Source: Russula earlei | Taxonomy: Eukaryota > Basidiomycota > Agaricomycetes > Russulales > Russulaceae | NCBI GenBank assembly: GCA_025769875.1 | Contig: JAGFNK010000152.1 | Location: 1-64,000 of the forward strand | Length of the DNA stretch: 64,000 nt | Direction of reading: 5' to 3' | Translations under genes and position numbers: made by a program | In this document: positions 1-9,931 of the stretch, piece after piece | How positions within the stretch are numbered: the stretch's first letter is position 1 | Layout of the letters: every line of letters begins with the position of its first letter | The notes under the pieces: generated by a model | The model's database searches: none | What the model saw: the letters and a program-made list of their open reading frames with translations, nothing else | What the model was told of the DNA's origin: nothing

Positions 1-1
1 A

Positions 2-1018
2 GGATATGACAGTATATTGACTGTCACTGACCACGATTGTACTAAAGGCGTCATCTTGCTTCCTTGCAAAGAAGAAATGGATGCAGAAGAGCTAGCACAG
101 CTCTACAAGGACAGAATATTCCCATTTGTGGGAGTACCAAGCAAGATCATATCCGATCGAGATAAACTAATAAGTTCCAAGTTCATTAGGGAACTTTGCG
201 ACCAGCTGCATATCAAACAGAATATCAGCACTGCCTACCATCCCCAGACAGATGGACAATCAGAAAGAACGAATCAGACGATGGAAACATCGCTAAGAAT
301 CTTTTGCAACCACCAACAAGATGATTGGGTGGATTGGCTGCCTCTGGTGCAATACACGATGAATTCTAACATTTCAGAGACAACCAGACAATCCCCTTTC
401 TTCTTATGGATGGGCTTTATGCCCAAGGCACACCAGCCAAATTGGGGAAGCAAGATACCAAGAATAGACAATTGGAAAGTCCGGATCCAGGAAGCGAGAT
501 CACAGGCACAAGAAGCGATGAAGATCGCTTCCCTAATGTGGAAGCAAAGAAGTAGTTTCCAACCTTATCAGAAAGGAGAAAGGGTATGGCTCGACAGCAC
601 CAACCTAAAAACGACACATCCTACAGTGAAACTACGCCCAAAACAATATGGGCCCTTTGAAATCACGGAGGTGATTAGTCCGGTGACATACAGATTGGAT
701 CTCCCTAGCTGCTGGAGGATCCATAACGCATTTCATGCCTCCTTATTGACACCTTACAAGGAAACCAAGGAGCATGGGGCCAACTACACCAATCCAGAAG
801 CAGAATTGGTGGAAGGAGAAGAGGAATATGAAGTAGCAATGATTTTAGGTTCGAGACGAACTGGAAGGAGGAAACAACTGGAGTATCAAGTCCGGTGGGA
901 AGGGTACTCCGAAGCCCATGACTCTTGGGAGCCAGTAGAGAACATCAAAGTGTCTAGACTAATAGAGGAATATCACAGAAAGAACCCCACGGCCATACGG
1001 GTTATAAAAGTCCAGTGA
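2..1018 (+). CDS. Integrase with chromodomain, C-terminal part of Ty3/gypsy pol (partial)
   Basis: The frame is open from the window edge and starts inside the integrase core (GYDSILTVTDHD). The second catalytic Asp is in the IISDRDKL segment and the catalytic Glu is in TDGQSERTNQ. An integrase C-terminal beta-barrel region follows (GPFEITEVISPVTYRLDLP). The last 60 or so residues are a chromodomain with the aromatic cage pattern YQVRWEGY..HDSWEP. The product would insert element cDNA into the host genome, and the chromodomain is known in chromoviruses to steer insertion to marked chromatin. The frame has no stop up to 1018, so this part could be functional. The start lies outside the window. 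Confidence 0.93.
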   Translation, partial: GYDSILTVTDHDCTKGVILLPCKEEMDAEELAQLYKDRIFPFVGVPSKIISDRDKLISSKFIRELCDQLHIKQNISTAYHPQTDGQSERTNQTMETSLRIFCNHQQDDWVDWLPLVQYTMNSNISETTRQSPFFLWMGFMPKAHQPNWGSKIPRIDNWKVRIQEARSQAQEAMKIASLMWKQRSSFQPYQKGERVWLDSTNLKTTHPTVKLRPKQYGPFEITEVISPVTYRLDLPSCWRIHNAFHASLLTPYKETKEHGANYTNPEAELVEGEEEYEVAMILGSRRTGRRKQLEYQVRWEGYSEAHDSWEPVENIKVSRLIEEYHRKNPTAIRVIKVQ

Positions 1019-1021
1019 AAG

Positions 1022-2736
1022 ATGCCCTCTACTTCCTCATCCCCATATCATCGCTCACAAATGTCCCAAACTCCCACTAATGAAATTGTCCCCCAATCCG
1101 ACCTCTCTGGTGCAGAGGGGCCACTTGAAATCACCACTCCCGATGCTTCCCTCCTCGCCTTCTTCCAAGGAATGGATGAACATAACACTGGAGAAGGAGA
1201 AGCAGATATGCGTCCTCTCAAATTTGGACCCCCTGCTGACCAAGTCGATGTTCAGCCTGGGGATTGGGATGTGATGTCCCCCACCAGCACTCTTGACCAG
1301 GATGCCCACCCTGGAGAGCCTTGGGTATGATGGGACACTGACAGACACCACACAGGGATTGACATCCCTGATGGTATGACTTGGGGCAACAAACCGGCCA
1401 GGTATGTGGCCTATGACGTTGCCTTGGGAGAGCCGAGAGTGAGGGGAAGAATGGAGAAGGCCATGCAGACTATGGCGAGATCCTTCAGGCCACCCCTTGC
1501 TATAATCTCTATAACTATGGCCAAGACGAACATGACTTAGACTGCTTTGACACAGAGAGGCAGTTCGAAGGGCGCTGGAGACAGACCCTCTACCTGCTAG
1601 GCGACTATGGGCTGCAGGCAGAACTCTACCACTTGGACCATCTTTACACCTTACAAGAGACGCTGGAAGCTAACTATAAGGTGCTCGAAGAAGAGGAGAA
1701 ACAGCTGCGCTACAAGCTCAGCAAGTACCTAGCCGAGAAACGAGGAGTAGAGAGAGGCAAGGCTGAAGCCAAGGAGAGAATGGCAGCAGCCAAAGTACGC
1801 TCACGCTGTTGGGAGTTCATTGAAGCAGGCTGTAGCCAGGGAGAAACCCCTCCAGGTGTCTGGGCTGAAGAACTCCTCACCAACTATCGGGCTGGGTAGC
1901 CCACTCCCCCTCTACCCGTCTTCGTCCCTCAGCTGCCTTTGGCAGACATTGCTCAGGGGTATGCTACCCCCGACCCAGAACCAGTACCAGCCAGCCCCAC
2001 ACCTACAACAGTGCAAGGGTATTCGGAAGAGGAGATGGGCGTCCTCCAAACCATGTCCAGTATGCGCCTTCGAGGAGGAGCAGGATTGGAAGCGTCACCA
2101 AACCCTTCCCCCCAGAGCTCTATCTATTACCATTCCTATAGCAGCAGTGGGGAAGCATCTACTGCAATGGCTGACTTCATTCCGGAGCCTCAGCAACTGA
2201 ACATGATAGAAGGGAGGAGGAAAAGGAACCGATGCAAGTATTGTGGCGAGGTAGGACATTTTAACAAGTACTGTCCCCTACCCCACCAATATTGCCATGA
2301 CCAACTGGCAGCAGACGCTGCCTCACATTGCCTAGTGCCTCCCTATCATCGCAGCTATGCCCCAGTCAGATCGTGCCCCTTTCACCGAGGATGGGAACTG
2401 GGACACTCGAGCAAGAAAAGGAAGTCCGACCAGGAGAGAGAGGACATAGCTAACCCACGCATCTTGCAGGTAGCGAAAGGAGAAGGGTCCAGGACCTTCC
2501 AAGAGCCTTTCACTACAACCCCTCTCCACTCCGACACACCTCCAGTCCGGAGGTTACCTAGGGACTCTGACAGACTCCCACAGATCATGTCTCCTTCAGC
2601 CACCGCTAAGGAGTCAGAGGCGATAGTGGCCTTAGCATTGGCTGCCTATGAGGCAGCAGAAGAAGGCCGATACACCTTCACTGCATCACCTCCTCCCCTA
2701 GATGATGATGGTGTTGACCCCACCACTCGATTTTAG
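1022..2736 (+). pseudogene. Broken third reading frame of the gypsy element, with a CCHC zinc knuckle
   Basis: Directly after the integrase stop an acidic Ser/Pro-rich frame runs from 1022 to a TGA at 1328-1330, after which coding-like sequence continues. The frame shifts near 1470. From there one frame runs to 2736, broken only by a TAG at 1897-1899. It contains a charged helical segment (about 1650-1800, rich in Glu, Lys and Arg) and, near 2230-2275, a retroviral-type knuckle CKYCGEVGHFNKYC (C-x2-C-x4-H-x4-C), followed by further Cys and His. Such knuckles normally sit in gag, upstream of pol, so finding one after the integrase is unusual. The role is unknown; a nucleic-acid-binding accessory protein is an inference. 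Confidence 0.6.
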
Positions 2737-2777
2737 AATCGTTGGTGTGTGGGACCACCAATCTGAAGGAGGGGTAA

Positions 2778-3254
2778 TGTTACCGAGTGGTTTGGGGTCC
2801 GGAAGATGCCGGAACACCTGAACTATGGACTGCACTGTTTCCATTATGCGTGCGTCAGATCTTGATCGTTTATGTTCGTTGATATCACATTTGGAACGCG
2901 TTGATCGTATCTTTTACAAGATGTACTGAAGAAGCAATGAGTAGCATTGCTTCTGTCCCAGATGTTCCTGTACCGCCACGTACGTCGATTCCTTGATTGG
3001 GGAAGCACTTAATGCTTCCAGCACTGAGATTGTTTACATAGAAGCAACCTCACTTCTATGAGTTGCCTTTTGCTTCTATAGCACCAACCAGTACTACAGT
3101 AGCATGAACCTTATCCCTGTAGGGCTATATAAAGCCCCCAGTTGTAACAGTTGAGCCCTAAGCTCAACTTAGTTTGCCAATCCCAAACAGTTGACTCCTA
3201 CCCCATCTGCAGAGCCCCTCTCATCTTGTTGTCATACTCTAGAAGTATCTAACA
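2778..3254 (+). repeat. 3' LTR of the gypsy element
   Basis: The repeat begins TGTTACCG and ends TCTAACA, so its ends form the short inverted repeat TGTTA/TAACA. It follows a purine-rich tract. A TATA box (GGCTATATAAAG, near 3123-3134) lies about 120 bp before the 3' end, as expected for the U3/R promoter. The length is about 477 bp. The 3' boundary rests on the terminal inverted repeat only, because the 5' LTR is not in the window. Confidence 0.72.
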
Positions 3255-3391
3255 CTCCTTCCTCTCCACGAGTATTGCTTGCTTGACTCAAGCATATCTG
3301 CATTGGTAGGACGCGTTTATAGACATGACCATTGATCTTATTTAAGGCACTTTGGAGCCTTAACACGAGTCCGGGGATGCGCATGTGAGAT

Positions 3392-3833
3392 TGTAAGGCT
3401 GACTGGTCCAAGGAAAGAAAGAGGAGAGGGGGAGAGAGTAGAGCAAGTGGTCCATGCGACTGGTGATGCTTCTTGTTTTTCACACATAGAGAGGAGTGGG
3501 TTGCAAGGAGGGGTCTTATTCTCTTTTTCTTTTATGGAACTGAGCAACTAAGCAGTTTATATACAGGAGAGAAGGTACTAGAGATGAAAGGCATGAAAGA
3601 AAGAGAGGTATCAAAGGGAATTGAGACTGGGCAAGGCAGTCGAGGCCATGATGAAAGACTTGGGACACAAATGTGTCTAGTGTGTGAAGGTGTGGCGTGC
3701 GCGTGTGGTTGGTGGTGAGGGCTGGGAGATGGCATGCATGTGTGGTTGTGAACACTGGGGACAAGAGGGTGTCACATTGTGTCATGTTGCGTTTCTGCAT
3801 GTGATTCTGTGGCCAGCCAGAAGCCTCCTTACA
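3392..3833 (-). repeat. LTR-like element (family C), minus orientation
   Basis: The element begins TGTAAGG (3392) and ends CCTTACA (3833), perfect 7-bp inverted ends. Read on the minus strand it is colinear with 52416-52830: both have a TGGCTGGCC motif near the start, CCTGTATATAAA as a TATA box, and then a CAACCCACTCCTCTCT segment. No target duplication is visible (flanks GAGAT and CCGTT). On its upper side it abuts a truncated family B LTR, so it probably inserted into or recombined with that copy. Confidence 0.6.
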
Positions 3834-4347
3834 CCGTTTCATCCCTTGATATTGATTGACAGCTGTCACCTTACCTTCTTATGTTTCATCTGTTGACTGA
3901 TCCCCTTTTGCCATTGGCTTACCTTTTATCTATTGTTCTGCATATAGTACTGTACAGCCTTGCTACATACAGTATTTAAGTGTCTGTAGAAGCTGGGGAA
4001 TGCCCCAAGCTTAGCTTTGTCCCATTTCCTGTCACATCCCTTGCCCTGTATACTCTCTCAAAATCACAACTTGCTTGTACTGGCTTACACTCTGCTTGAC
4101 CTGAGCACACCTCAAGGAACTCTTGTGTTCCTCTTCCTCCTCTGCCTCTCTCTCATCATCCTCCTCTTCTGTGAAATCAGAAGATTGACTCTGTCTGCAG
4201 ACTGAGTCATTGTCTGACTCAATCTTGAGACACTAAACCCTTAATCCGGTCTCTTTGAGCCATCCCCATGAAACCCTTGAACCAAGTCACAGGGACTTGG
4301 CCCCACTGAACTCTGAGCTAATGCTCCAATGGCTGCAAGGCTGTAAC
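3834..4347 (+). repeat. LTR (family B), 5'-truncated copy
   Basis: This copy matches the minus-strand copy at 60489-61101. Shared blocks are TTTCATCCCTTGAT near 3837, TTTTGCCATTGG near 3905, a TATA-like ACAGTATTTAAG near 3969, GAAGCTGGGGAATGCCCC near 3990 and the block around GAACCAAGTCACAGGGACTT near 4278. It ends TGTAACA at 4347 where the other copy ends CATAACA. The first 100 bp or so of the family are missing where family C begins. Confidence 0.65.
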
Positions 4348-4540
4348 ATTTTGCCTCAAAGTGCAAAGATCTCTTTTTAGATCACTCACCATATGACTAG
4401 CTTGCTCTCATCTGGTGGAAATCAACACCAGTTCCTAACTTCCCTTCCCTTGACTCACAACTACCACTGCACTCCCAGTTATTGCTGAACACCTTTTCTT
4501 TATCAAACAATCCTGTGGCACAGGACACTCCCATGCACTC

Positions 4541-4990
4541 TGTCAAGACTCACTGTTGAACAATCCAGTTCAAGAGTGAGGGGAAAGCTCAGAGACGAGT
4601 CAATAGATGTCTAAGATGGTGTGGGCAAGTAGGAGGGTCCAGAGCAGTAACAAATACCAAAGGGGTACTGTTACTGGTAGCATGGAGTAATTATGTAGAG
4701 AGGAAGCCAGTGGGACTAGAAGGAGTGGTCCTTAAGGAGTACCCCTGAGTGTATAGAGTGCCGCAAATCAAATGGACAGTCTGGAGACTGTCCAGTACTT
4801 TATTGAGCACTTATATACTACAAGAGAGCTACTAAATAAGGGACATGCTGAAACCTTGTTATCAATCACAATAGCTGGATGAGTAAGGCACTCAGAGGTG
4901 CTTGGTAAGCATGCTCAGTCATGCTTAGTAACCTGCTGAGTAAGGAGGGCTTCAGTGATGAGTAATAGTTCTTGGAGTCCATGTGATCCT
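4541..4990 (-). repeat. LTR (family A), truncated and CpG-decayed copy
   Basis: It starts TGTCAAGACTCACTGTTGAA, exactly like the copies at 49862 and (inverted) 52362. Homology runs through GGACAGTCTGGAGACTGTCC and the TATA region ACTTATATACTACAAGAG (minus-strand promoter) to about 4990, where it stops, whereas the full family is about 950-960 bp long. CpG sites of the younger copies appear here as CA or TG. The far end is estimated from loss of similarity. Confidence 0.75.
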
Positions 4991-5046
4991 TGTGTGAACT
5001 TCATGGGTTGTTTGCTGTACTTCAGGCTTACTAATACAGATAGTAA

Positions 5047-5600
5047 GGCCCCTTTTACCAACCAAGAATTCTTGAATCTTGAACTTGAACTTGGATTTTG
5101 CAATTTTCTGGGAGTGATGGAAATGACAGGTGTGATGTAAGTGACATAATAAACTAATATGAGTCTATTTCGAATATGAGTTATTTTTCAGTGTGATTTG
5201 CTGGGTTTACATGTGATATGTAAAATATTTTTTCTAACCCTTCCTTCCACACCTTCCAAGTGGGGTATTGCAAGCATGTCATTAAGGCAGAATATGTGTC
5301 ACCAATGTGTTGGTGCACATCTCTGTGCAAATTTTGTATGTGCAGCTCTGGTGAAAATGGGGCTGCAAGCACCCAGATGTTGAGCTCAAGTCAGACTGCT
5401 CAACCCCGAGTTTGATGCTGACACATCATGTGTAACCCCATATATGCAAATATGCAAATGACAACATAAAAAAATGCATATTAACTTATCATATACATCA
5501 TATCACTTATATCACTCCTGTCACTCCTGTCACTCCCAGAAAATCCCAAAATCCAAGTTCAAGTTCAAGATTCAAGGATTCTCGGTTGGTAAAAGGGGCC
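5047..5600. mobile_element. Harbinger-like MITE with long terminal inverted repeats
   Basis: Two arms of roughly 100 bp form an imperfect inverted repeat: 5047 starts GGCCCCTTTTACCAACC and 5600 ends GGTTGGTAAAAGGGGCC. The next block, TTGAATCTTGAACTTGAAC, is also inverted (about 5073-5092 and 5554-5574). The element is flanked on both sides by TAA (5044-5046 and 5601-5603). A 3-bp TWA target duplication is typical of PIF/Harbinger transposons. The 340-bp centre has no convincing transposase, so the element is probably non-autonomous. It lies just beyond the end of the truncated family A LTR. Confidence 0.75.
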
Positions 5601-5603
5601 TAA

Positions 5604-6039
5604 ACCTCATTAACTCTCTCCTGGGAACCCAGGCATGTGGATCTCCATTTTAGGAATTGTAGTAAAGCCCAGATAGCTCAAGGCCATGAGCATTCAGTCC
5701 AGTTGGTTAGAGGTCTTGGGTTCAATCCTGTGTAATGGACTATTATGTGAGATATAACTGGAGTCAATCTTGGCACCATTGTCTTGCTTGTCAATAGTCA
5801 TATGTGTTCCTCATTAAGTCCCTTTGAAGTCCCCTTACTAGAACAGACTCTTTGAGAGCATTCATGACACACTCAGCATCAAGGTCATGTTGGGGTGTCC
5901 AGACCACATGGCCAACCATGTCGGGACTTGTGTCAATTCATCCCTATTGCTGCACAGATCCTTCATGTCCATGAGTCCTCTCCTGAGTCATGGGCCCACA
6001 CAGGTCGCATTCAAATTGCTTCATTGCCAGTCTCATCTC
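5604..6039. other. AT-rich repeat-derived sequence, no gene seen
   Basis: No reading frame here looks coding. Near 5697-5737 a tRNA-like pair of pol III boxes occurs (AGTCCAGTTGGTTAGAG, then GGGTTCAATCC), which could be the head of a decayed tRNA-derived SINE. The remainder is probably old transposon sequence leading into the Copia relic. Confidence 0.4.
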
Positions 6040-6224
6040 CAGCACCTAGATAAATGTTGGTGAAGCAGAGGCATGCACAACAGGTATGTATGTGTATGCC
6101 TTAGGCAGTCAGGGTCATTGGGATGACAAGGTGATTGAGTACATTGCAGGGTCCAGAGAAGAGGCATGGTGAGTTTGTGGGTGGCTAGGGGAAGTTGATG
6201 TTTCTGGCAGTGGGTGACAGGTTG

Positions 6225-7050
6225 TGTTATGAACCAAGGCCAGATCCTGGCCATATATTGTCCTATTTCACTCAAGAGAGACCTCTCTCACTTTGCATCA
6301 TCAACACACTTCCATTTCTTGGGCTACTCCTCCTGTGGTGCAAGATATCACTATTGCAAAGGCACTATGACATGACCAGGCACCCATTTCCTAATCGGGT
6401 AATCATCGCGTGGCAGCCACATGGCCACTCAGCCACTAGAGACCTGAAACAGCGGCATGAACTCCTATAACTCATTGTATAACTCATATGATGTCATTTA
6501 GCTCCAATGACATCATGGCTGACTGAGCAACTCCACAATGACCTCATGGGCTCATTAAGCGCTCCACAGTGACATCATAAAGATGTCATCGCTCCACAAT
6601 GATCAGTAATATGCTCAGTAAGCCTGAAATCTGACACAAGCGGGTTTATGCCCCTGTAGTCCTATTGGATGGTACCAAGGAGTCTAGAATAGTTCCAGCT
6701 CTTTGTAATCGACCCTGTACACAGTATATAAGCCCCAATGTAGCATGGCAGTCATCAGACTGTCCATTTGTGATACTCTCATCTTCCTGGGTACTCCCCT
6801 GCAACTGCTCAGTCTAAAGCCTTCCCTCATCTTCAAGGTACTCTTCAACAACCACCTTGTTTAAAGCCCTCGCTGCACTGGCCTCTACTCTTCACCTCTG
6901 CCTTCTGCAACATGTACCAGTCCCCATCTGGTACCTCCTAGTTGTTTGGCTTGTCCTCCTGTTCAACGCCGTTTACACCATGTACCATCTGTTCCAACCC
7001 TTGCCCACCTGCTCCTAAGTCCTTAGTGATCAGCAGTATGTGTCTTGACA
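6225..7050 (+). mobile_element. Solo LTR (family D) inserted in the Copia relic
   Basis: It runs from TGTTATGAACC to GTGTCTTGACA (826 bp) and is flanked on both sides by the 5-bp duplication GGTTG (6220-6224 and 7051-7055). A TATA box, AGTATATAAGCC, lies near 6724. No internal retroviral domain lies between the ends, so it is a solo LTR left by LTR-LTR recombination. Related copies lie inverted at 62728-62857 and from 63719 to the window edge. Confidence 0.88.
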
Positions 7051-7508
7051 GGTTGCAACCATTTCATGATATCTTGTTGAAAGATATGGATTCAAACCTA
7101 TCACACGAGGATACCTGGAGCAGAATCTATTCTACATTGATTTCTCATCTCCAGCTCTCCACACACAATCAGGTGTATTACCACTCCACATCTGGCATCA
7201 GTGCATGGGACATATGTCCCCCCATGCATTGATCACTCACAGCAATTCCATTAATGGAATCTCACTAAACCCCAAGGATCGCAATCACTCCCCCTGCCAG
7301 GGGTGTGAACTTGGCAAACAGACATGACTTCCTTTCTTGGCCTCCTCTAAGCAATCAGATCATTGGCTACAGATCATCCATACTGACTTAGCCAGTCCGA
7401 TGCAGGTCCAGTCTATCTGAGGTGCCAGCTACTAGGCAACATTCATTGATGACTACTCTCACTATGGAGTAGTGTACTTCCTCAAATCTAAAGATCAGTG
7501 TGCTGATG

Positions 7509-8056
7509 TGTTAAGATCTGACTGATCTTATTACCGACTCTTAGTGAAAGAGTTGCTTGATTTAGTTTAAGCACTAGACTTTGAATCCTTTAATATTATC
7601 TCAGGAAGAATAGATGTAAGAGAAGAGAGGGGCCTCTTTCACTTAGAGCTGTCACTATAGTTTGTTTAGAGTGTTGACAAGATGATTGTTTCTTGTAAGA
7701 GAGTAAGTCGAGCGTAATGTAATGCTCAACTTCTTAGTACCACAGACTATTTATACAATATCTCAACAACTACTGATCCGATTCGTATGAAACTTGGTGT
7801 GCACATAGCTGAGAACCAGTAGTATCCAAATATGTAGAGCGCAATTTGAGAGTGTCAGAAATGACTCACACGTGAGTCATTCTTTCCTAGTATCTGTCAT
7901 CAACCAGTAAGTAGTGAGTAAGCCATTACTGATCAATGAGTAAGCGAATCACTAAGCAATCACTAAGCCAGATGAATAAGCACATATGAGTAAACAGAGA
8001 TGAGTCACCGAAGCATAGGTAATCAGATGAGAGTGCAGAACACAAGAATCCTAACA
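7509..8056. mobile_element. Solo LTR (family E) inserted in the Copia integrase
   Basis: The 548-bp insertion starts TGTTAAGATC and ends ATCCTAACA, and is flanked by the 5-bp duplication TGATG (7504-7508 and 8057-8061). Removing it and one TGATG restores the integrase frame: ...KDQCADV joins FK and then, after one TAA, YLAWLENQ. No other copy was recognised in the window. Confidence 0.85.
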
Positions 8057-8165
8057 TGATGTGTTTAAGTAATATCTTGCATGGTTAGAAAATCAGACTC
8101 GCAATAAGATCAAAACATTGCACTTGGATCATGGAGGGGAGTACTTGTCAGGTGCACTGGTAAGT

Positions 8166-8667
8166 TTACTACACATGGACCACAAGAAAGTCCCCTACTC
8201 AATCTGTCAAAAGATACTATAACTGCATCATTCACTGCAGACGGTATACCTATCAACATACTTCTCACTGGTCCCATTGGCCTCCAATGCCATTCTCTCA
8301 TTTGGTCCCATGGATTTTCTTCTTACCAGCACCAGCTTTACAGCATGCTCCCACAGCCTGTTTGGTTGATGCCTAGATCCATAGTGGGTGGGGCACTTGG
8401 CACAATCAACATCTTGGGCATCACAGCAGGAATTTTGACCACCACAATTTTGTTATCAAGTAATTTATTCTTATCATTAAATAATTATATTGATTTTCTG
8501 AATTGTAAAGATATACAAACATTGCTCTGCTGACAAAGTCTGATGCTGGATTTGGGATGTCACAAGCATGTAAAATTCCAAAGACTCACTCCTATCACAC
8601 AAGTGACTCTGGAGAACACCAAAGTTCAAATTTTGGATCCAAATCTCATTGCTGTATGGGGCTTAAG
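8166..8667. other. Repeat-derived sequence, no gene seen
   Basis: The sequence follows the Copia fragment without further recognisable pol domains. Short frames are present on both strands but have no family signature. Base composition shifts from CpG-poor to CpG-rich near 8680, which marks the edge of the left transposon island. Confidence 0.4.
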
Positions 8668-9138
8668 TTACAACTTGGGACGTTTTGGATCTGTTAAGTC
8701 ACCCGACCCTGATCTCGGGCGTTTTTCCTTTCTGGGTTCGAACATATTGACTATCGGGAAGAGAAGCTCCTTTCGAGTCCCATGATAAGCATTGCGGACC
8801 TCCTCGGGCAATTTCCGCCAGTCCTTTTCCTTCGGCCAAGTCGCCTCGAAATCGTTGATCCGTGTGCGCATAGCGTCCACCGTCTCCTTTTCCTGCGTGG
8901 TTAACTCGTCATGCGTTCTGCAACGTAATGTTAACTTCAGGAGAAATTGAACTCGAAGAGGTCGGTATACCTCCTCACTGCGAGCGATGGAACGAGGCCA
9001 CCAGCTAGGCAATACATGGCAAAGATAAAAGAGGTGCGCATCGGTACGTATGCGTAGGATGTTTGAAATAAAAGTTGTCGGGGTAGACTGCAGGTAACCG
9101 GTACCCGTTAGTCGTGAGTGTTGGTGAGTTTGGAGCAC
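8668..9138 (-). CDS. Hypothetical protein, 3' part of an unrecognised gene
   Basis: The best supported part is the last exon (about 8908 down to 8668), which follows a good acceptor (TTGCAG before AACGCATGAC). It encodes a charged C-terminus with TWPKEKDWRKLPEEVRNAYH and a basic end (KEKRPRSGSG...PKRPKL) that could be a nuclear signal. The upstream part (9138 to 8920) is open but may contain an intron, and no clear start codon was found. I do not recognise the family. It sits at the border between the transposon island and the gene block and may be a fragment. Confidence 0.3.
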   Translation of the reverse strand: MLQTHQHSRLTGTGYLQSTPTTFISNILRIRTDAHLFYLCHVLPSWWPRSIARSEEVYRPLRVQFLLKLTLRCRTHDELTTQEKETVDAMRTRINDFEATWPKEKDWRKLPEEVRNAYHGTRKELLFPIVNMFEPRKEKRPRSGSGDLTDPKRPKL

Positions 9139-9579
9139 AGCTGGAGAGGATTCTAACTGCAGGAACTGGGTGTATACTGTGGCGACCCCCCTCCTCTGAT
9201 CAGGATAGGGAGGGGGGGCTATACATGTGTTGCATCATGTTGTGGTGATGGGACATCATGCGTTGATAATTCCATGCTTGCTCATGAAGGCCATTCGAAA
9301 ATTTCTCATGAAGGTCAAGTGATTCACATAGGACACTGAGAAGCAGGGAAAGTCTGTTCGCTGCTATCACGGAAGAGCCGGACCACTATAACAACGGCTC
9401 ACGACTTGCCGTTAGTGACATGGACGCCAGGGTTGGGGGTAATCGCAAAGGGAAAGGTCGGGCATGAGGTGGTCGACACACGTAGTGACACATCAGAAGT
9501 ATTCCGCTCCGCAACTGATACAGTACCGCCCGCCAACCCGGTCGGAATAGTAAATTTTCGCGGTAGCTCTTGATGGAGG
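9139..9579. other. Intergenic region, nothing recognised
   Basis: A G-rich run (GGGAGGGGGGG near 9208) and a short minus-strand frame (9386-9583) are present. Neither has supporting features. Confidence 0.4.
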
Positions 9580-9906
9580 TCAATTGAGAAGTCCTCTCGA
9601 ATGTACTAGTAGTTTCTTGACCTCTTGTGATGTATGTAAACCTACAAATGGCCTCACTAGGAGGGCAAATCGAATCTCCTGTCCCAGTCGCATTGCTTTG
9701 GCAGTGGTTGGATACTCATTGTCGAGATTCAGATTAAAGGACACACATAGATATTTAAGCAAAGTGGCTAACGCGCTATCAAAGTGCAAGGGAATAGAGG
9801 GCTTACAGTTAGCATTTTTATATATATCAAGGGGATCAGTGCATAGATGGCATGTCCGTGCCCCACCCCAGGGCTCATAGTGAAAGAAACGGTCAAAATC
9901 AGTCAT
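9580..9906 (-). CDS. Hypothetical protein
   Basis: A minus-strand frame of 108 codons starts MTDFDRFFHYEPWGGARTCH and ends at 9580. It has an even mix of residues and a CxxC (CHLC) near residue 20, but no domain I recognise. It begins 26 bp beyond the stop of the RhoGAP gene on the same strand, so it could also be that gene's 3' UTR. Confidence 0.3.
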   Translation of the reverse strand: MTDFDRFFHYEPWGGARTCHLCTDPLDIYKNANCKPSIPLHFDSALATLLKYLCVSFNLNLDNEYPTTAKAMRLGQEIRFALLVRPFVGLHTSQEVKKLLVHSRGLLN

Positions 9907-9931
9907 GGAATGAAATGTCTCACGAACTCTT

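Larger units (their letters stand above)
1..3254 (+). mobile_element. Ty3/gypsy chromodomain retrotransposon, 3' part
   Basis: The window opens inside the pol gene of an LTR retrotransposon. In order there are the integrase with a C-terminal chromodomain (to 1018), a degraded third reading frame (1022-2736), a purine-rich stretch just before the LTR (about 2765-2777, GGAGGGGTAA) and a 3' LTR at 2778-3254. The integrase-last order and the chromodomain place it in the Ty3/gypsy chromovirus group. The 5' LTR, gag, protease and reverse transcriptase lie outside the window, so the target duplication cannot be checked. CpG sites are still frequent here, unlike in the other repeats, which suggests a young insertion. 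Confidence 0.92.
6040..8165 (+). pseudogene. Ty1/copia polyprotein relic (GAG-pre-integrase and integrase), split by two solo LTRs
   Basis: Three pieces of one reading frame can be joined. Piece 1, before 6225, includes YALGSQGHWDDKVIEYIAG. Piece 2 (7056-7508) carries WHQCMGHMSP, CQGCELGKQT (GAG-pre-integrase His/Cys pattern), HTDLASPMQVQ and FIDDYSHYGVVYFLKSKDQ of the Copia integrase core. Piece 3 (8062-8165) gives KTLHLDHGGEYLSGAL with the second catalytic Asp. Stops inside the frame sit where Arg (CGA) or Gln (CAG/CAA) would be expected. Similarity is lost after about 8165, and reverse transcriptase and RNase H are not seen. The gene is dead. Confidence 0.85.
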
